Part shown: piece after piece, positions 18,701-27,674 of the stretch
Position numbering within the stretch: position 1 is the stretch's first letter
Layout: every line of letters starts with the position of its first letter
Source: Nostoc sp. 106C
GTDB taxonomy: Bacteria > Cyanobacteriota > Cyanobacteriia > Cyanobacteriales > Nostocaceae
NCBI RefSeq assembly: GCF_002154725.1
Contig: NZ_MTAW01000037.1
Location: 1-49,927, forward strand
Length of the DNA stretch: 49,927 bases
Reading direction: 5' to 3'
The notes under the pieces: model-generated
Database searches by the model: none
What the model was told of the DNA's origin: nothing
What the model saw: the letters and a program-made list of their open reading frames with translations, nothing else
Translations under genes and position numbers: made by a program

Positions 18701-19546
18701 TTAAAATTCAACTTCATCTAATTCTGAGGATGTTATTTCAGTAAAAATTTCTGTATTAATATCAAAGTCGATCATAGTTTCGGCTTCTCCATAACTTACG
18801 GACACAACCAATAGATATTGAGGTAAGTTACTTTCTTGCAAGTAAGATAAATCTTGATTTTGATAACCTTTCAGATTCCGGATTAATTCCTGGTTAAAAT
18901 CTAAATCTAGTCCGCGAAAATATCTAAATAATATTTGATAAGCTAAGGGAACAGAAAATTTATATATATTATTTCCATCTATTGGAACTTTATAATTTTT
19001 ATCTTTATCTATATAATATGGATCTCTTTCTCTAATAATTGATTCTACTATATTTATAGGTACAACTACTGCATGGTTGTGTTTAGTTGTTGTAGGAAAA
19101 AATGAATAGTCATGAAACTTCTTAATAGGCTTATTATCATACATTAATAACATAGGATATTGAATTCTACTACTGATTTTATTCAATTGTTTACCTTTAA
19201 TTTCTTCAAAACTTCTTTTATTTTTATGTATCTTTTTGGCTTCAAGAGAAGTCGCTCCTTCAAAAGAATGGCTCCCAGAATATGTTATTTTTACAATAAA
19301 GCCTATATCACCAAATTGAGTTTCTGTATTTCCAATAAATTTATATGCTGCTGAGTTAATAGTGATAGGTAGAGAAGATAAACCGTTAATTTGAATATTA
19401 CGAAATAGCTTTCTATATTCAAATAAGATTTTCCTGGTAATGTAATCTTCGTCCCAATCTGAAGGGTAACTATCTAATATTTGTTGGCGAAAAATCTTTT
19501 CCAACTCACTGTATAATGTCATAAGCGACATTTGTAAAATATTCAT
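18701..19546 (-). CDS. Uncharacterised protein with a PD-(D/E)XK nuclease-like signature
   Basis: I do not recognise a named family. In the 281-residue protein the order D80 (in FGDIGFIVKI), then E102-A-K104 (in SLEAKKI), then Q120 (in KGKQL) matches the D...ExK...Q layout of restriction-endonuclease-fold enzymes, with hydrophobic strands around both acidic motifs. The C-terminal half has no motif I can name and ends in a very acidic tail. Composition is markedly AT-rich compared with neighbours, which fits recent acquisition. It stands alone between a lipoprotein gene and the ferredoxin-cobQ pair. Nuclease activity is a motif-based guess. Confidence 0.68.
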   Translation of the reverse strand: MNILQMSLMTLYSELEKIFRQQILDSYPSDWDEDYITRKILFEYRKLFRNIQINGLSSLPITINSAAYKFIGNTETQFGDIGFIVKITYSGSHSFEGATSLEAKKIHKNKRSFEEIKGKQLNKISSRIQYPMLLMYDNKPIKKFHDYSFFPTTTKHNHAVVVPINIVESIIRERDPYYIDKDKNYKVPIDGNNIYKFSVPLAYQILFRYFRGLDLDFNQELIRNLKGYQNQDLSYLQESNLPQYLLVVSVSYGEAETMIDFDINTEIFTEITSSELDEVEF

Positions 19547-19666
19547 ATTTAGTAAAAGCTAAATATATAAATTAACCATCCAATAGTCTGGAGCAAAGCA
19601 CTTTCAGCTTTACACTGCAACTGTTTATTACTGGTGTGGTAGAGAGGCGATGTCTACCATTGACTA

Positions 19667-19906
19667 TCACCAAGTTGGATCGCTAAACAGATTGATCGTT
19701 AATTGTTCGCGTCCTGGTGGTATGGCTGTGATACAAGCACGGATAGTATCTCCATCCTCTAATTCCACAGTACAAGCGTGACAAGTCCCCATCAGACAGC
19801 CAGTGGGGATAAATATCCCCGCCCGATCTGCTACATCTAAGAGGGCTTCTCCCACTTCAGCATTGACTGTGACATCATCTGGTAAAAACTGGACGCGAAC
19901 ACTCAT
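19667..19906 (-). CDS. Small 2Fe-2S ferredoxin
   Basis: Plant-type 2Fe-2S electron carrier of 79 residues. Cluster ligands are C37, C42 and C45 (GCLMGTCHAC) and C58 (IRAC). The spacing to the last Cys is only 12 residues, much shorter than in photosynthetic ferredoxin, which makes this a compact variant rather than PetF. A clear GGGAGG ribosome site sits in the 15-base gap after cobQ, so the two genes are probably co-transcribed. Its partner enzyme is unknown; cobalamin-related reduction is suggested only by position. Confidence 0.88.
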   Translation of the reverse strand: MSVRVQFLPDDVTVNAEVGEALLDVADRAGIFIPTGCLMGTCHACTVELEDGDTIRACITAIPPGREQLTINLFSDPTW

Positions 19907-19921
19907 GAAACACCAACCTCC

Positions 19922-21397
19922 CTAGGACAAAAAGGGCGTTAAGTCTAAATGATTTTCAATTTCCGTGGCTAGGGAATCCAAAGTCTGCTCTCGCTGTTCT
20001 CGGTAATTAGCAACACCTGTAGGCAGGGATTTTAAACCCCGTTGTTGACGCAGGCGATTTAACCAAGCGCGTCTCCAAGGACCATTGTCAAAGATTCCGT
20101 GGAGATAAGTACCCCAAACTGATTGACAACTATCTACCATCCCTAAATTAACATCATCAAATAGAGGTTGGAAGGCTTGGCTATCTGCTTGCTGTTCGAT
20201 GCGCGATCGCCCTTGATGGATTTCAAACCCATATACTGGTAAACCCATTTGCGGGAAATTTGAGCTAACTTGGCGCTGACGGGCAATTTTCTGTCCAGTA
20301 ATTACAGTTCTGATGGGTAATAAATTTAGCCCTTGATATCTCCCAGCTTGTCCCTCTATCCCCTCTGGATCGGCTATCATCTGACCCAGCATTTGATAGC
20401 CACCGCAGATGCCTAAAACAGTTCCACCAGAAGCTGCATAGTTTTGTATTGCTTCTGCCATACCGCTCTTTTGTAGCATTATCAAATCAGCAATTGTCGT
20501 CTTTGTGCCTGGGATAATTACTGCATCTGGATGACCTAATTCTTGCTTGGGGCTTAAATATCTCACCGAGACTGTGGGTTCTGATTCCAATGGATCGAAG
20601 TCAGTAAAGTTAGCAATTCTTGGTAAGCGGAGAACTGCAATATCTAAGTCAGCATGGCTTTTATGTGATTTCCTCTCCAACAGGTCGAGGGAATCTTCTG
20701 CCGGAAACATATGTTCCAAGTAGGGAATAACACCGATCACAGGGATACCAGTCCGTGCTTCTAACCATTTTATTCCTGGCTCTAAGATTGATCGCTGTCC
20801 GCGGAACTTGTTAATTACAACACCCTTAATTAAATCCCGTTCTTCCTGGTCTAATAACTCTAGAGTGCCAATTACATGGGCAAAAGCACCACCCCGGTCA
20901 ATATCAACTACGAGTATAGTAGGTGCATTTAAATATTTTGCTACCCGCATATTGGTTAAATCGCGGTGCTTGAGGTTAATTTCCGCAGGGCTACCGGCAC
21001 CTTCGCAAACCAGCAAGTCAAATTCTGTACCTAAATGCTGTAGGGATTCTTCAATTGTCCGCCAACCTAGTTCAAAGTACTGCTCGTAGTAATCTACCGC
21101 ACTGACTTTACCCACAGGCCTGCCTTTAAGAATTACTTGGGAAGTCATATCACCTTGGGGCTTCAGTAAAATTGGGTTCATTTCTACCCAAGGCACAACT
21201 CCTGCCGCCCAAGCTTGTACTGCTTGGGCGTAGCCAATCTCTCCACCACTAGCGGTTACATAAGCATTTAAAGCCATATTTTGACCTTTAAAGGGAGCCA
21301 CTCGCCAGCCACGCCGCGACAGAATGCGACAAATAGCTGTAGTTATCAGTGATTTCCCTGCGTGGGATGTTGTCCCCACAACCATAATTGATTTCAT
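19922..21397 (-). CDS. cobQ: Cobyric acid synthase
   Basis: Glutamine-dependent amidation of four side chains of adenosylcobyrinate a,c-diamide in cobalamin synthesis, cytosolic. The 491-residue protein has the N-terminal dethiobiotin-synthetase-like P-loop VVGTTSHAGKS and the segment LVCEGAGSPAEINL. A C-terminal class I glutamine amidotransferase domain follows, with nucleophile Cys in GICGGYQMLG and His in YLHGIFD. Length and motifs match CobQ/CbiP. I looked for a cobalamin riboswitch in the 290-base upstream region and saw none. The ferredoxin gene follows it directly. Confidence 0.95.
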   Translation of the reverse strand: MKSIMVVGTTSHAGKSLITTAICRILSRRGWRVAPFKGQNMALNAYVTASGGEIGYAQAVQAWAAGVVPWVEMNPILLKPQGDMTSQVILKGRPVGKVSAVDYYEQYFELGWRTIEESLQHLGTEFDLLVCEGAGSPAEINLKHRDLTNMRVAKYLNAPTILVVDIDRGGAFAHVIGTLELLDQEERDLIKGVVINKFRGQRSILEPGIKWLEARTGIPVIGVIPYLEHMFPAEDSLDLLERKSHKSHADLDIAVLRLPRIANFTDFDPLESEPTVSVRYLSPKQELGHPDAVIIPGTKTTIADLIMLQKSGMAEAIQNYAASGGTVLGICGGYQMLGQMIADPEGIEGQAGRYQGLNLLPIRTVITGQKIARQRQVSSNFPQMGLPVYGFEIHQGRSRIEQQADSQAFQPLFDDVNLGMVDSCQSVWGTYLHGIFDNGPWRRAWLNRLRQQRGLKSLPTGVANYREQREQTLDSLATEIENHLDLTPFLS

Positions 21398-21687
21398 AAT
21401 GACTATCAGTTTTTCAATATAAGGGGTGGAATTTCAGGGGTGAACGGTAATTTGGTAATCTACTCGTCAATATTTAACAAGCTAGGAAGCTGATAGAAGC
21501 ATTGAAGGTAGGGCATTCAGTCCCTAATCCTAGAGGGTGCCTAAGTGCTTCCTATATCTTATATACACCGTACAATCACCGGACAAACTTAGTCAGAGGC
21601 TGATGTAAAGGCCTTATAAAGGGGGTCGATGCTTGCGTATATATTGTTCCCTTTTAGTTCTTTATCCTAACTCTTTGGTTTTCTACT

Positions 21688-22092
21688 CTAAAAAGGCAAT
21701 CTCAACCACCGAGTCATAGCATTTTGTACGCGATCGCGCCATGAGGGCTGACGCCAATTTTTACTTTGGTATTTTTCTGCTAACTGTTGACCTAAGGGAG
21801 TGAGACGAAAACCATCCGTAATTCCTTGTCCATCAACTTCGCGTCGCAGTACACCCACTTCAATCAACCAATCCAAGGCGTTATCACAAGCTAATTCTGA
21901 TAAAGAACGTTTAGTGTAGCCATGCTTGATACCGCTATCCTGAGCGATCGCATTCAATGACACACTTTGGTGATGCATCGCTACTAATAAAGCCGCATTG
22001 AAGGGAGAACAAATAAGTGATCGCTCAGCTCGTTCTACAGTACTTTGAGGATAGGAAAACGTTTTTGGGTTTTGGGAATCAACAGCAGGCAT
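21688..22092 (-). CDS. Conserved cyanobacterial protein, winged-helix-like
   Basis: A 134-residue soluble protein. Segments such as ALLVAMHHQSVSLNAIA, LSELACDNALDWLIEVGVLRRE and FRLTPLGQQLAEKY have the helix and wing pattern of winged-helix domains (a helix-turn-helix, then a 'TPLGQxLA' strand-helix). It resembles a cyanobacteria-only family that I recall as Npun_F0494, but I cannot confirm that. No enzyme motif is seen. It stands alone, upstream of cobQ in the same direction with a 290-base gap. A DNA-binding role is possible, not shown. Confidence 0.7.
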   Translation of the reverse strand: MPAVDSQNPKTFSYPQSTVERAERSLICSPFNAALLVAMHHQSVSLNAIAQDSGIKHGYTKRSLSELACDNALDWLIEVGVLRREVDGQGITDGFRLTPLGQQLAEKYQSKNWRQPSWRDRVQNAMTRWLRLPF

Positions 22093-22636
22093 TTTAGATA
22101 TCTCGATATTTTTAGCTCGATATAGCTTGACTGAACTAATATAGCTGTTTTACAGCACCAGCTATCTCAGCTATTCCAAATTAACTAACTCACAAAACCT
22201 GTTAGCAGGTAATGCTTGTCCAAGTCTTCAACAGGAGAAAACTCTCATTGGTCATTTGTCCTTAAATGGATCACAGGCTACAAAACAGTATTTCACTTTA
22301 AATTTTTAAAATACTCAGTATTGTTGCGCATCAGGAATCTTATGTAGTAACGAGTGTAATTGTGAATTGTTGAGTTACTCTGTGCCCACTAGTGAACACC
22401 TAACTACGAACGACCTATTAAGAATTCTTAAAAGCTATGAAATTTTGATAAAATTAAGTGGAATCAAGCAACAAAGTAACCATTATTCGTACTTAACCAA
22501 GCTCCAAATATGACAGTATTAAAAATTATCTTGGTACTGAATTATACTTTGCGAGTAATGGTAAAAGTCAAACAAGGTTACTTGAAAATAACTTGACTCT
22601 GGCACTAAACCTGAAGATTGAGAAAACACTAAACTT
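22093..22636. other. Gene-free gap between divergent genes
   Basis: This 544-base stretch separates two divergent genes and probably holds both promoters. It contains one imperfect GTCATTTGTC heptamer pair near 22252 and no reading frame, RNA gene or strong hairpin that I can support. Confidence 0.5.
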
Positions 22637-23074
22637 ATGCCTCTAGCAGTTGGTACGGACGCACCTAAATTTACCGCTAAAGACACCAACGGCAACACCG
22701 TGTCTTTATCAGATTTTGCAGGTAAGACAGTGGTTTTGTATTTCTACCCCAAAGACGATACTCCAGGATGTACCAAACAAGCCTGTAGTTTCCGGGATGC
22801 TCAACCCGATTATCAAGGTAAAGATGTTGTAGTACTAGGAGTGAGTGCAGATGATGAAGCTTCCCATCAAGCATTCACCGCTAAATATAATCTGAATTTT
22901 CCTTTATTGGCTGACACTGACAAAAGCCTGATCAAAGCCTACGATGTTGATGGTGGCGGTTATGCCAAGCGCGTCACCTATGTAATTGACCCCAATGGCA
23001 AAATCATTCATGTTGATTCAACTGTCAATACTGCTACCCACGCCAGTGATGTTCTAACTGCTTTGGGTATATAG
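22637..23074 (+). CDS. bcp: Thioredoxin-dependent peroxiredoxin Q (BCP)
   Basis: Reduces hydrogen peroxide and alkyl hydroperoxides using thioredoxin. In the 145-residue protein the peroxidatic C45 and resolving C50 lie in FYPKDDTPGCTKQACSFRD, the C-x4-C form of the atypical 2-Cys PrxQ class. The first residues lack a signal peptide, so it is cytoplasmic. Downstream motifs such as GVSADD and YVIDPNGKI are typical. It is transcribed alone, with a long upstream region and a stable hairpin after the stop. No clear ribosome site precedes the ATG. Confidence 0.94.
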   Translation: MPLAVGTDAPKFTAKDTNGNTVSLSDFAGKTVVLYFYPKDDTPGCTKQACSFRDAQPDYQGKDVVVLGVSADDEASHQAFTAKYNLNFPLLADTDKSLIKAYDVDGGGYAKRVTYVIDPNGKIIHVDSTVNTATHASDVLTALGI

Positions 23075-23108
23075 TAGATTTCACGCGATCGTTAATAATT
23101 ACTTTTTT

Positions 23109-23143
23109 ACCTTTGCTTCCACTAAAAACGGTGGAAGCAAGGT
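23109..23143 (+). terminator. Strong hairpin between convergent genes
   Basis: TGCTTCCAC pairs perfectly with GTGGAAGCA and the stem extends with ACCT/AGGT around one bulge. The loop is TAAAAACG. A T-run precedes it rather than follows it, so it is a probable but atypical end for the peroxiredoxin transcript and the facing gene. Confidence 0.5.
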
Positions 23144-23168
23144 GTATTTAGAGAAGTTTGCGATCCCT

Positions 23169-23573
23169 TTAGTTTTTTGCTGGTATTGTCTGCTGTGCAG
23201 GGGTATTTTCTGGAAGCCTGATGATTGGCAAAGCTTGAGGTGTAGTTCCTAGCTTGCCACCATTTTGAATTGCCTGTTGTTGCCTTTTTTTAAATTCAAG
23301 GGTTGCTTCGTCTAATTGTTGGTTCTGTTGCGCAGGGTTCCAGTTAAGAGTCCCAAAATTAGCTCGATGAATCAAATCAAACATATTGAAATCTGAGTTG
23401 CCGCCACGGGAGAATGGATCGGCATTATTATTTTGGTTGGTATCTGCGCCAGGAAATGAATCCACGGTACTGAGTTGAGCCAAACTAGGTTGAGCCATCA
23501 GTAAGGAAGCGCAGCCAATTCCAGCTACGGTAGCAAATACAAGTTTGCCAAGGGGTAATAACGGTTTTTTCAT
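23169..23573 (-). CDS. Secreted hypothetical protein
   Basis: A 134-residue protein with a clear signal peptide: MKK, a hydrophobic core, and a cleavage-like site at PSLA-Q near residue 32. The mature part is rich in Asn and Gln (NTNQNNNADPF, QQNQQLDEA) and looks largely disordered, with one helical stretch TLEFKKRQQQAIQNGG. I do not recognise a function; proteins of this style are common in cyanobacterial periplasm. It lies 45 bases downstream of the ABC exporter permease on the same strand and may share its transcript. Confidence 0.72.
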   Translation of the reverse strand: MKKPLLPLGKLVFATVAGIGCASLLMAQPSLAQLSTVDSFPGADTNQNNNADPFSRGGNSDFNMFDLIHRANFGTLNWNPAQQNQQLDEATLEFKKRQQQAIQNGGKLGTTPQALPIIRLPENTPAQQTIPAKN

Positions 23574-23618
23574 GGGATTTTCCCCTCAATTTTTTTACAA
23601 GGAAATCATGCTTATATC

Positions 23619-24506
23619 TTAAGCAAGAGTTCGCCGAAGTTGGGGTTGAATACTTAACAAGGCGACCAAAGCAAAGCCAAGTAACACCAGTAATGCTTCC
23701 CCAAAAGTAACAGCACCCCAAGGAGCTTGCATTACTACACTACCTAAGCTCCAATTACCGTGGAGATAAAGATAGCGAATTGGTTCAATGGCGTAACTGA
23801 GAGGATTGAGAGTCGCAACAACCTGCAACCACTTCGGCATAAAAGATAAAGGTGCCAAAGCAGTACTAGCAAATAATAGTGGTAGGTTAGTGACAAAGAT
23901 TACTGCAATCAGTTCAATGTGTCCGGGGAGAGCAAAAGCCAAGCCAAGGGATATAGCTGTTACCCCCAAAGCTAGTAAAAAGACAATTAAAGCGATCGCA
24001 CCTAAACCAGCTACATCAGGTAAACCCGCACCTAAAAATGCGGCGGCGGCGACAATTACCGCTGCTTGCAGCAAACTTTGACTGATGATAAAGATTGCTG
24101 ATGCAAAGACAATTGAAAATCGTGATGCTAAAGGCGCTACCAGTAATCGATTCAAAAAGCCAAACTCACGGTCAAACATCACTGGTAAACCAGCATTCAG
24201 CGCCCCAGCAAATGCGGTAAAAACAATCACACCAGCAGCTAAGAATTGACCGTAATTTGTTGTGCTGCCAAAAATGCCTTTGGGAGCATTTTGGAACAAA
24301 GCACCAAACAACACCAGCCACATCACAGGTTGAACAATTCCCGCTAATAGAGTTGAAGGACGGCGTTGCAACTGAATAAACAAGCGACGAGTTAAGGCCA
24401 AAGTCTCTTGTACTAATTCACCAAAAAAATTAGGAGTAGCAGTAGCGTAACCTTGCGGTGATGTTGCTGGCTGCCAATTTATATCAGATTTAGGAGTAAA
24501 GCTCAT
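23619..24506 (-). CDS. ABC-2 type exporter permease
   Basis: Membrane subunit of an ABC exporter, 295 residues, with about six helices and the ABC-2 (DrrB-like) pattern. The N-terminus is cytoplasmic with LALTRRLFIQLQRRPSTLL. It also contains MFDREFGFLNRLLVAPL, the typical coupling segment, and LAPLSFMPKWLQVVATLNPLSYAIEPIR near the end. The upstream gene encodes its ATPase, with an 82-base gap that holds heptamer-type repeats. The substrate (lipid, glycolipid or drug) cannot be told from sequence. Confidence 0.88.
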   Translation of the reverse strand: MSFTPKSDINWQPATSPQGYATATPNFFGELVQETLALTRRLFIQLQRRPSTLLAGIVQPVMWLVLFGALFQNAPKGIFGSTTNYGQFLAAGVIVFTAFAGALNAGLPVMFDREFGFLNRLLVAPLASRFSIVFASAIFIISQSLLQAAVIVAAAAFLGAGLPDVAGLGAIALIVFLLALGVTAISLGLAFALPGHIELIAVIFVTNLPLLFASTALAPLSFMPKWLQVVATLNPLSYAIEPIRYLYLHGNWSLGSVVMQAPWGAVTFGEALLVLLGFALVALLSIQPQLRRTLA

Positions 24507-24507
24507 A

Positions 24508-24538
24508 TTTGTCAGTTGTCATTTGTAATTTGTCATTT
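24508..24538. repeat. Degenerate GTCATTT heptamer repeat
   Basis: Several near copies of GTCATTT follow each other between the exporter ATPase and permease genes, matching the unit seen at 9.5 and 9.95 kb. Confidence 0.55.
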
Positions 24539-24588
24539 CTGTGCGTGCCCGCGTCCCTAAGTCACCGCGTCTTCCTCATCCCCAGCCC

Positions 24589-25608
24589 TTACCTCATATT
24601 CTGCTTTTTCTCAGCTTTCAGATCGCGATTGGTTACTGCTGCGAGTTCCGCATCCATCAAAGTGCGTCCTGTAGCGGCGAGGTAAACGTCATCTAAGCTG
24701 GGGCGAGATTGGGCAATACCAAAAATCGGCAAGCCAGCAGTATTCAAGGTTTGTTGGATGGTAATCAGCGCGTCATTCTGCGGTGTCACTACCAAGTTAA
24801 GGGAATTACCTTGAGCGCTGTTAACGATCACTTCCTGCACTAATGGCAAAGTTTGCAAGAGGTGTTTGGCTTTTTCCGCTTCCTCTATGGGGGAGAACTC
24901 GCGGATTCGCAAAGTAATGCGATCGCCTCCTACTTGATCCTTCAATTGTGAAGGTGTCCCAGCGGCTATCACAACGCCGCGATCGATAATAGCCACGCGA
25001 TCGGCTAAGGCATCAATCTCTTCTAAATAATGGCTGGTAATTACTACCGTCGTTCCAGAGGCGCGTAACTTCCGCAGGAAGTCCCACACAACAAAGCGGC
25101 TTTCTATATCAAGTCCTACAGTTGGCTCATCCAACACCAAAACATCCGGTGCATGAAGCAATCCAGCCGCTAAATCAAGGCGCTTGCGTAAACCGCCAGA
25201 ATAAGTTCCGCTTTTTTTATTAGCGTATTCTTGCAAACCAAGTAAATCTAACACCGTCTCAATTCGCTGTTTCCCTACCGCGCCGGGGAGGTGATAAAGC
25301 GCCGCTTGTAGTTGTAGCAATTCTCTACCAGTCAGCACCTTATCTAAAGCGACTTCTTGAGCCACATAACCAAGCTTTTGTCTTGCCACTCTGGGGTTAT
25401 CTAATACCGAGATTCCAGATACTTCGATTTTGCCAGCATCCGGTGTGGTGAGTGTACACAAAGCACGCAGAGTAGTAGTTTTGCCAGCGCCATTGGGGCC
25501 AAGTAAGCCAAAGATTTCTCCCGGTTCTACCGCAAAGGAGACATCTTTGACGGCTTCAACCGTGCCATAGCGCTTTTGCAGATTTTGAATTAAAACGGCG
25601 GGAGCCAT
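24589..25608 (-). CDS. ABC-2 type exporter ATPase (DrrA-like)
   Basis: ATP-binding subunit of the exporter, 339 residues from the ATG at 25608. I prefer that start because it has a GGGGA site upstream and begins right at MAPAVLIQNLQKRYG; a TTG 24 bases earlier extends the frame. Motifs: Walker A GPNGAGKTT, signature YSGGLRKRLDLA (Tyr in place of Leu), Walker B VLVLDEPTVGLD and the switch His in ITSHYLEE. A C-terminal extension of roughly 100 residues, with RPSLDDVYLAATG, is characteristic of DrrA-type exporters. It is the first gene of the pair. Confidence 0.92.
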   Translation of the reverse strand: MAPAVLIQNLQKRYGTVEAVKDVSFAVEPGEIFGLLGPNGAGKTTTLRALCTLTTPDAGKIEVSGISVLDNPRVARQKLGYVAQEVALDKVLTGRELLQLQAALYHLPGAVGKQRIETVLDLLGLQEYANKKSGTYSGGLRKRLDLAAGLLHAPDVLVLDEPTVGLDIESRFVVWDFLRKLRASGTTVVITSHYLEEIDALADRVAIIDRGVVIAAGTPSQLKDQVGGDRITLRIREFSPIEEAEKAKHLLQTLPLVQEVIVNSAQGNSLNLVVTPQNDALITIQQTLNTAGLPIFGIAQSRPSLDDVYLAATGRTLMDAELAAVTNRDLKAEKKQNMR

Positions 25609-25707
25609 GACAGCTAATCCCCAACGATACAAATCTCAACAAAGTCTATCTCTATTGTAGTTGAGTAGTGTTAGGTGAGGCGATCGCGTCGATACAGCTG
25701 CTTAATC

Positions 25708-26580
25708 TTATTGATTGGTTTGAGGTGGGGAAATATTCGCCAGATAATTCACCACATCGCTTTGGCTAGTAAAATCTAACAGCGCCTCAGCTAAATCCTC
25801 TAGCTGAGTGATAGATAAAGCACGAATCTGCTGTTCTGTATCCAGATCAATTGTCCCAAAGCGACGTGTCAAAAGACGGAGAATCAGTTCTAGCGCCTCC
25901 TGTTTCTTGCCTAGTTGTTCTCCCTGTTGCAAGCCTTGTTGCAATCCTTTTTGCAAAATATCTTGATAAATCACAGACTCTTGCATAATTTCCTCTCTAA
26001 AAAGTTGTCTAATCAAATTCTTTTCAAACCGCAAACCAGCTAGAACCTGTACGCAAGCTGATATATTTTGTTTTTCGTCTGTTACCTCAATCATATCGAC
26101 AGCAGCAGCGACTTGTTCGAGTAAGTCTTCGGGTGAGTCGGTTCTAGCCAATGTCGCCAGTGGTAAGAGTGCGGGGTTAGCTAGTAACGGTGTTGGATCT
26201 TCTTCCCATAAGCGAATCACTCGATATTCGTGTCTGGTTTTCTTATCTACATATTGAGTATTAAAAACAATTTCGGAGGATGTAGGTTGGAGAAAAATCA
26301 ATACCTGCTCAATATCGCACCAGTATTGGCGTTTCAATCTGGTGTAGTAATCAAGCATCCGAAAGTCGAGTGGTGGTGTGGATGCTGGTGAAGTTTGAAA
26401 CTCTAAATGCAGGATTTGGCTGGAGATTTGCAGAAAAGTCACTGAATCAGCGCGAATTGGTTCCAGATTCAGTTCGGTTTTAAGTACTTGGATATCTGAA
26501 GTTTCAGATGCAAGTAACCATTTAGCAAAATCGGCTGGGTAGTTTTCTGCAAGGTATTTGCAGGTGTTATCGTAACTCAA
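25708..26580 (-). CDS. Rpn family recombination-promoting nuclease/putative transposase with DUF4351-like tail
   Basis: A 290-residue protein of the PD-(D/E)XK 'putative transposase' type abundant in cyanobacteria. The N-terminal half has DNTCKYLAENYPADFAKWLL and the core strand ILHLEFQT, which carries the E and Q of the nuclease fold, followed by MLDYYTRLKRQY. The C-terminal half has a repeat-like helix KGLQQGLQQGEQLGKKQ and the DUF4351 pattern ELILRLLTRRFG. Rpn proteins in E. coli are DNases that promote recombination; activity here is inferred. The start is a TTG, next to a HIP1 octamer, but it gives the usual N-terminus. Confidence 0.82.
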   Translation of the reverse strand: MSYDNTCKYLAENYPADFAKWLLASETSDIQVLKTELNLEPIRADSVTFLQISSQILHLEFQTSPASTPPLDFRMLDYYTRLKRQYWCDIEQVLIFLQPTSSEIVFNTQYVDKKTRHEYRVIRLWEEDPTPLLANPALLPLATLARTDSPEDLLEQVAAAVDMIEVTDEKQNISACVQVLAGLRFEKNLIRQLFREEIMQESVIYQDILQKGLQQGLQQGEQLGKKQEALELILRLLTRRFGTIDLDTEQQIRALSITQLEDLAEALLDFTSQSDVVNYLANISPPQTNQ

Positions 26581-26840
26581 GGGCGATCGCTTACTAAGTA
26601 ACTTTATTAATATTAATGAGCAAGGGTAGCTGATTTGACTATTTGAATGGAGAGCGATCGCTACTTTTTTAGAAGCGTTGATTATAAATCTCTAAGCTTG
26701 ACTCATCCTGCCTTTACAGAGGCCGCAGCCAAAGTAACACATCATCAATTGATTGGCTGGGTGTAAAAAATTTTAACGGAATATTTTCTCTAATTTGATT
26801 GCTGATGACACAAATAGATCCATCAAATTTCCTGAGGTCA

Positions 26841-27122
26841 TTAAGAAAGCGATCGCTCAATCAAACCTAAGGCAACATGAACATTAATTTCAAATCCTTT
26901 TTCTGTGGCTTTGCGTTTCAGTTTTACAGATTCTTGCTGCGTTTCCAGCATCTTGTAGCAAATCTCACGCCAGTCGATGCTTTTATCTGTTGTTTGGGTA
27001 ATCTTAGAAGTCGCTGAAGAATTTGTCTTGGGATGTTCGTTCCACTTCTGCTTTACTACTCCCAGATTCTCTTGCTTTGATGCAGTTTGATGTTTTAGTG
27101 TCAGCGTAAATTTCCAATAGCC
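26841..27122 (-). pseudogene. Continuation of a stop-split STAND/NACHT-type gene, no start codon
   Basis: These 93 sense codons follow the TAA of the next gene upstream in the same frame and have no usable start at their head. The translation includes YWKFTLTLKHQTAS, VVKQKWNEHP and DWREICYKMLETQQES, then RRKATEKGFE-like RKATEKGFEINVHVALGLIER. As I recall it, this is the linker that precedes the NACHT ATPase in many cyanobacterial STAND proteins. The frame ends just after GLIER at a HIP1 octamer, and no P-loop follows, so the ATPase part is gone. Family identity is from memory and should be treated as probable. Confidence 0.6.
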
Positions 27123-27515
27123 TTAATTCTTTCTAGTCTTGTTGCTATCTTCCGCCAACAGTCTCAACTCTCTAAGACTGTCGAAGACATACTGGATTTC
27201 CTGTAACTCTCTTTCTGAGTGATTACTACCAGATTCTCTTTTACGCTGAGGTAGTTTTAAGCTTTTGTTTACGGCTTTAACACATTTGAGTAGATGTTCT
27301 TTTTTTGTACTTACCTCAACTGTTCTGGCTATTCTTCCCGATGTCAGTTTGGTTGTGTATCCTGTAACTCGCAGTTTATCAGCTTCCCAATCAACATAAA
27401 GCTGGAGTTTTGGTTGTAAGTTTTCTGATTGGTGTTCGGATAATTGCAGTAAAGCTTCTATCAAAGTTAGCGCGTTACCTAAAACCGATTCATCCCAACG
27501 AATATTCCTTGGCAT
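27123..27515 (-). CDS. N-terminal module of a truncated STAND/NACHT-type protein
   Basis: A 130-residue open frame starting MPRNIRWDE and ending SNKTRKN before TAA. The same frame then continues for 93 codons, so the stop probably interrupts a longer gene: CAA (Gln) to TAA is a one-base change, and N-Q-GYWKF would read naturally. The segment has two strands (LQLYVDWEADKLRVTGYT) and helical pieces (QYVFDSLRELRLLAE). It resembles effector-associated N-terminal modules of cyanobacterial NACHT proteins, which are implicated in phage defence. Whether the short product is made and useful is unknown. It is divergent from a small plus-strand gene. Confidence 0.65.
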   Translation of the reverse strand: MPRNIRWDESVLGNALTLIEALLQLSEHQSENLQPKLQLYVDWEADKLRVTGYTTKLTSGRIARTVEVSTKKEHLLKCVKAVNKSLKLPQRKRESGSNHSERELQEIQYVFDSLRELRLLAEDSNKTRKN

Positions 27516-27674
27516 TTATAAAGACAATCTTAAGAAATTAGCACTACCCAAACAGGCAAGGTTCCCCAAGCCGTAAACCTGGATGATACAAGCATTATAG
27601 TCATCGCATGGGGAAGGTGTCTGAGGAAATACCCAAAAAAATAATTCACCTTGTAAACCAAAAAGGTGAATGAA

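Noticed and set aside
21398-21687. Possible cobalamin riboswitch upstream of cobQ
   Set aside because: I looked for the conserved B12-box (GCCACTG type) on the minus strand and did not find it.
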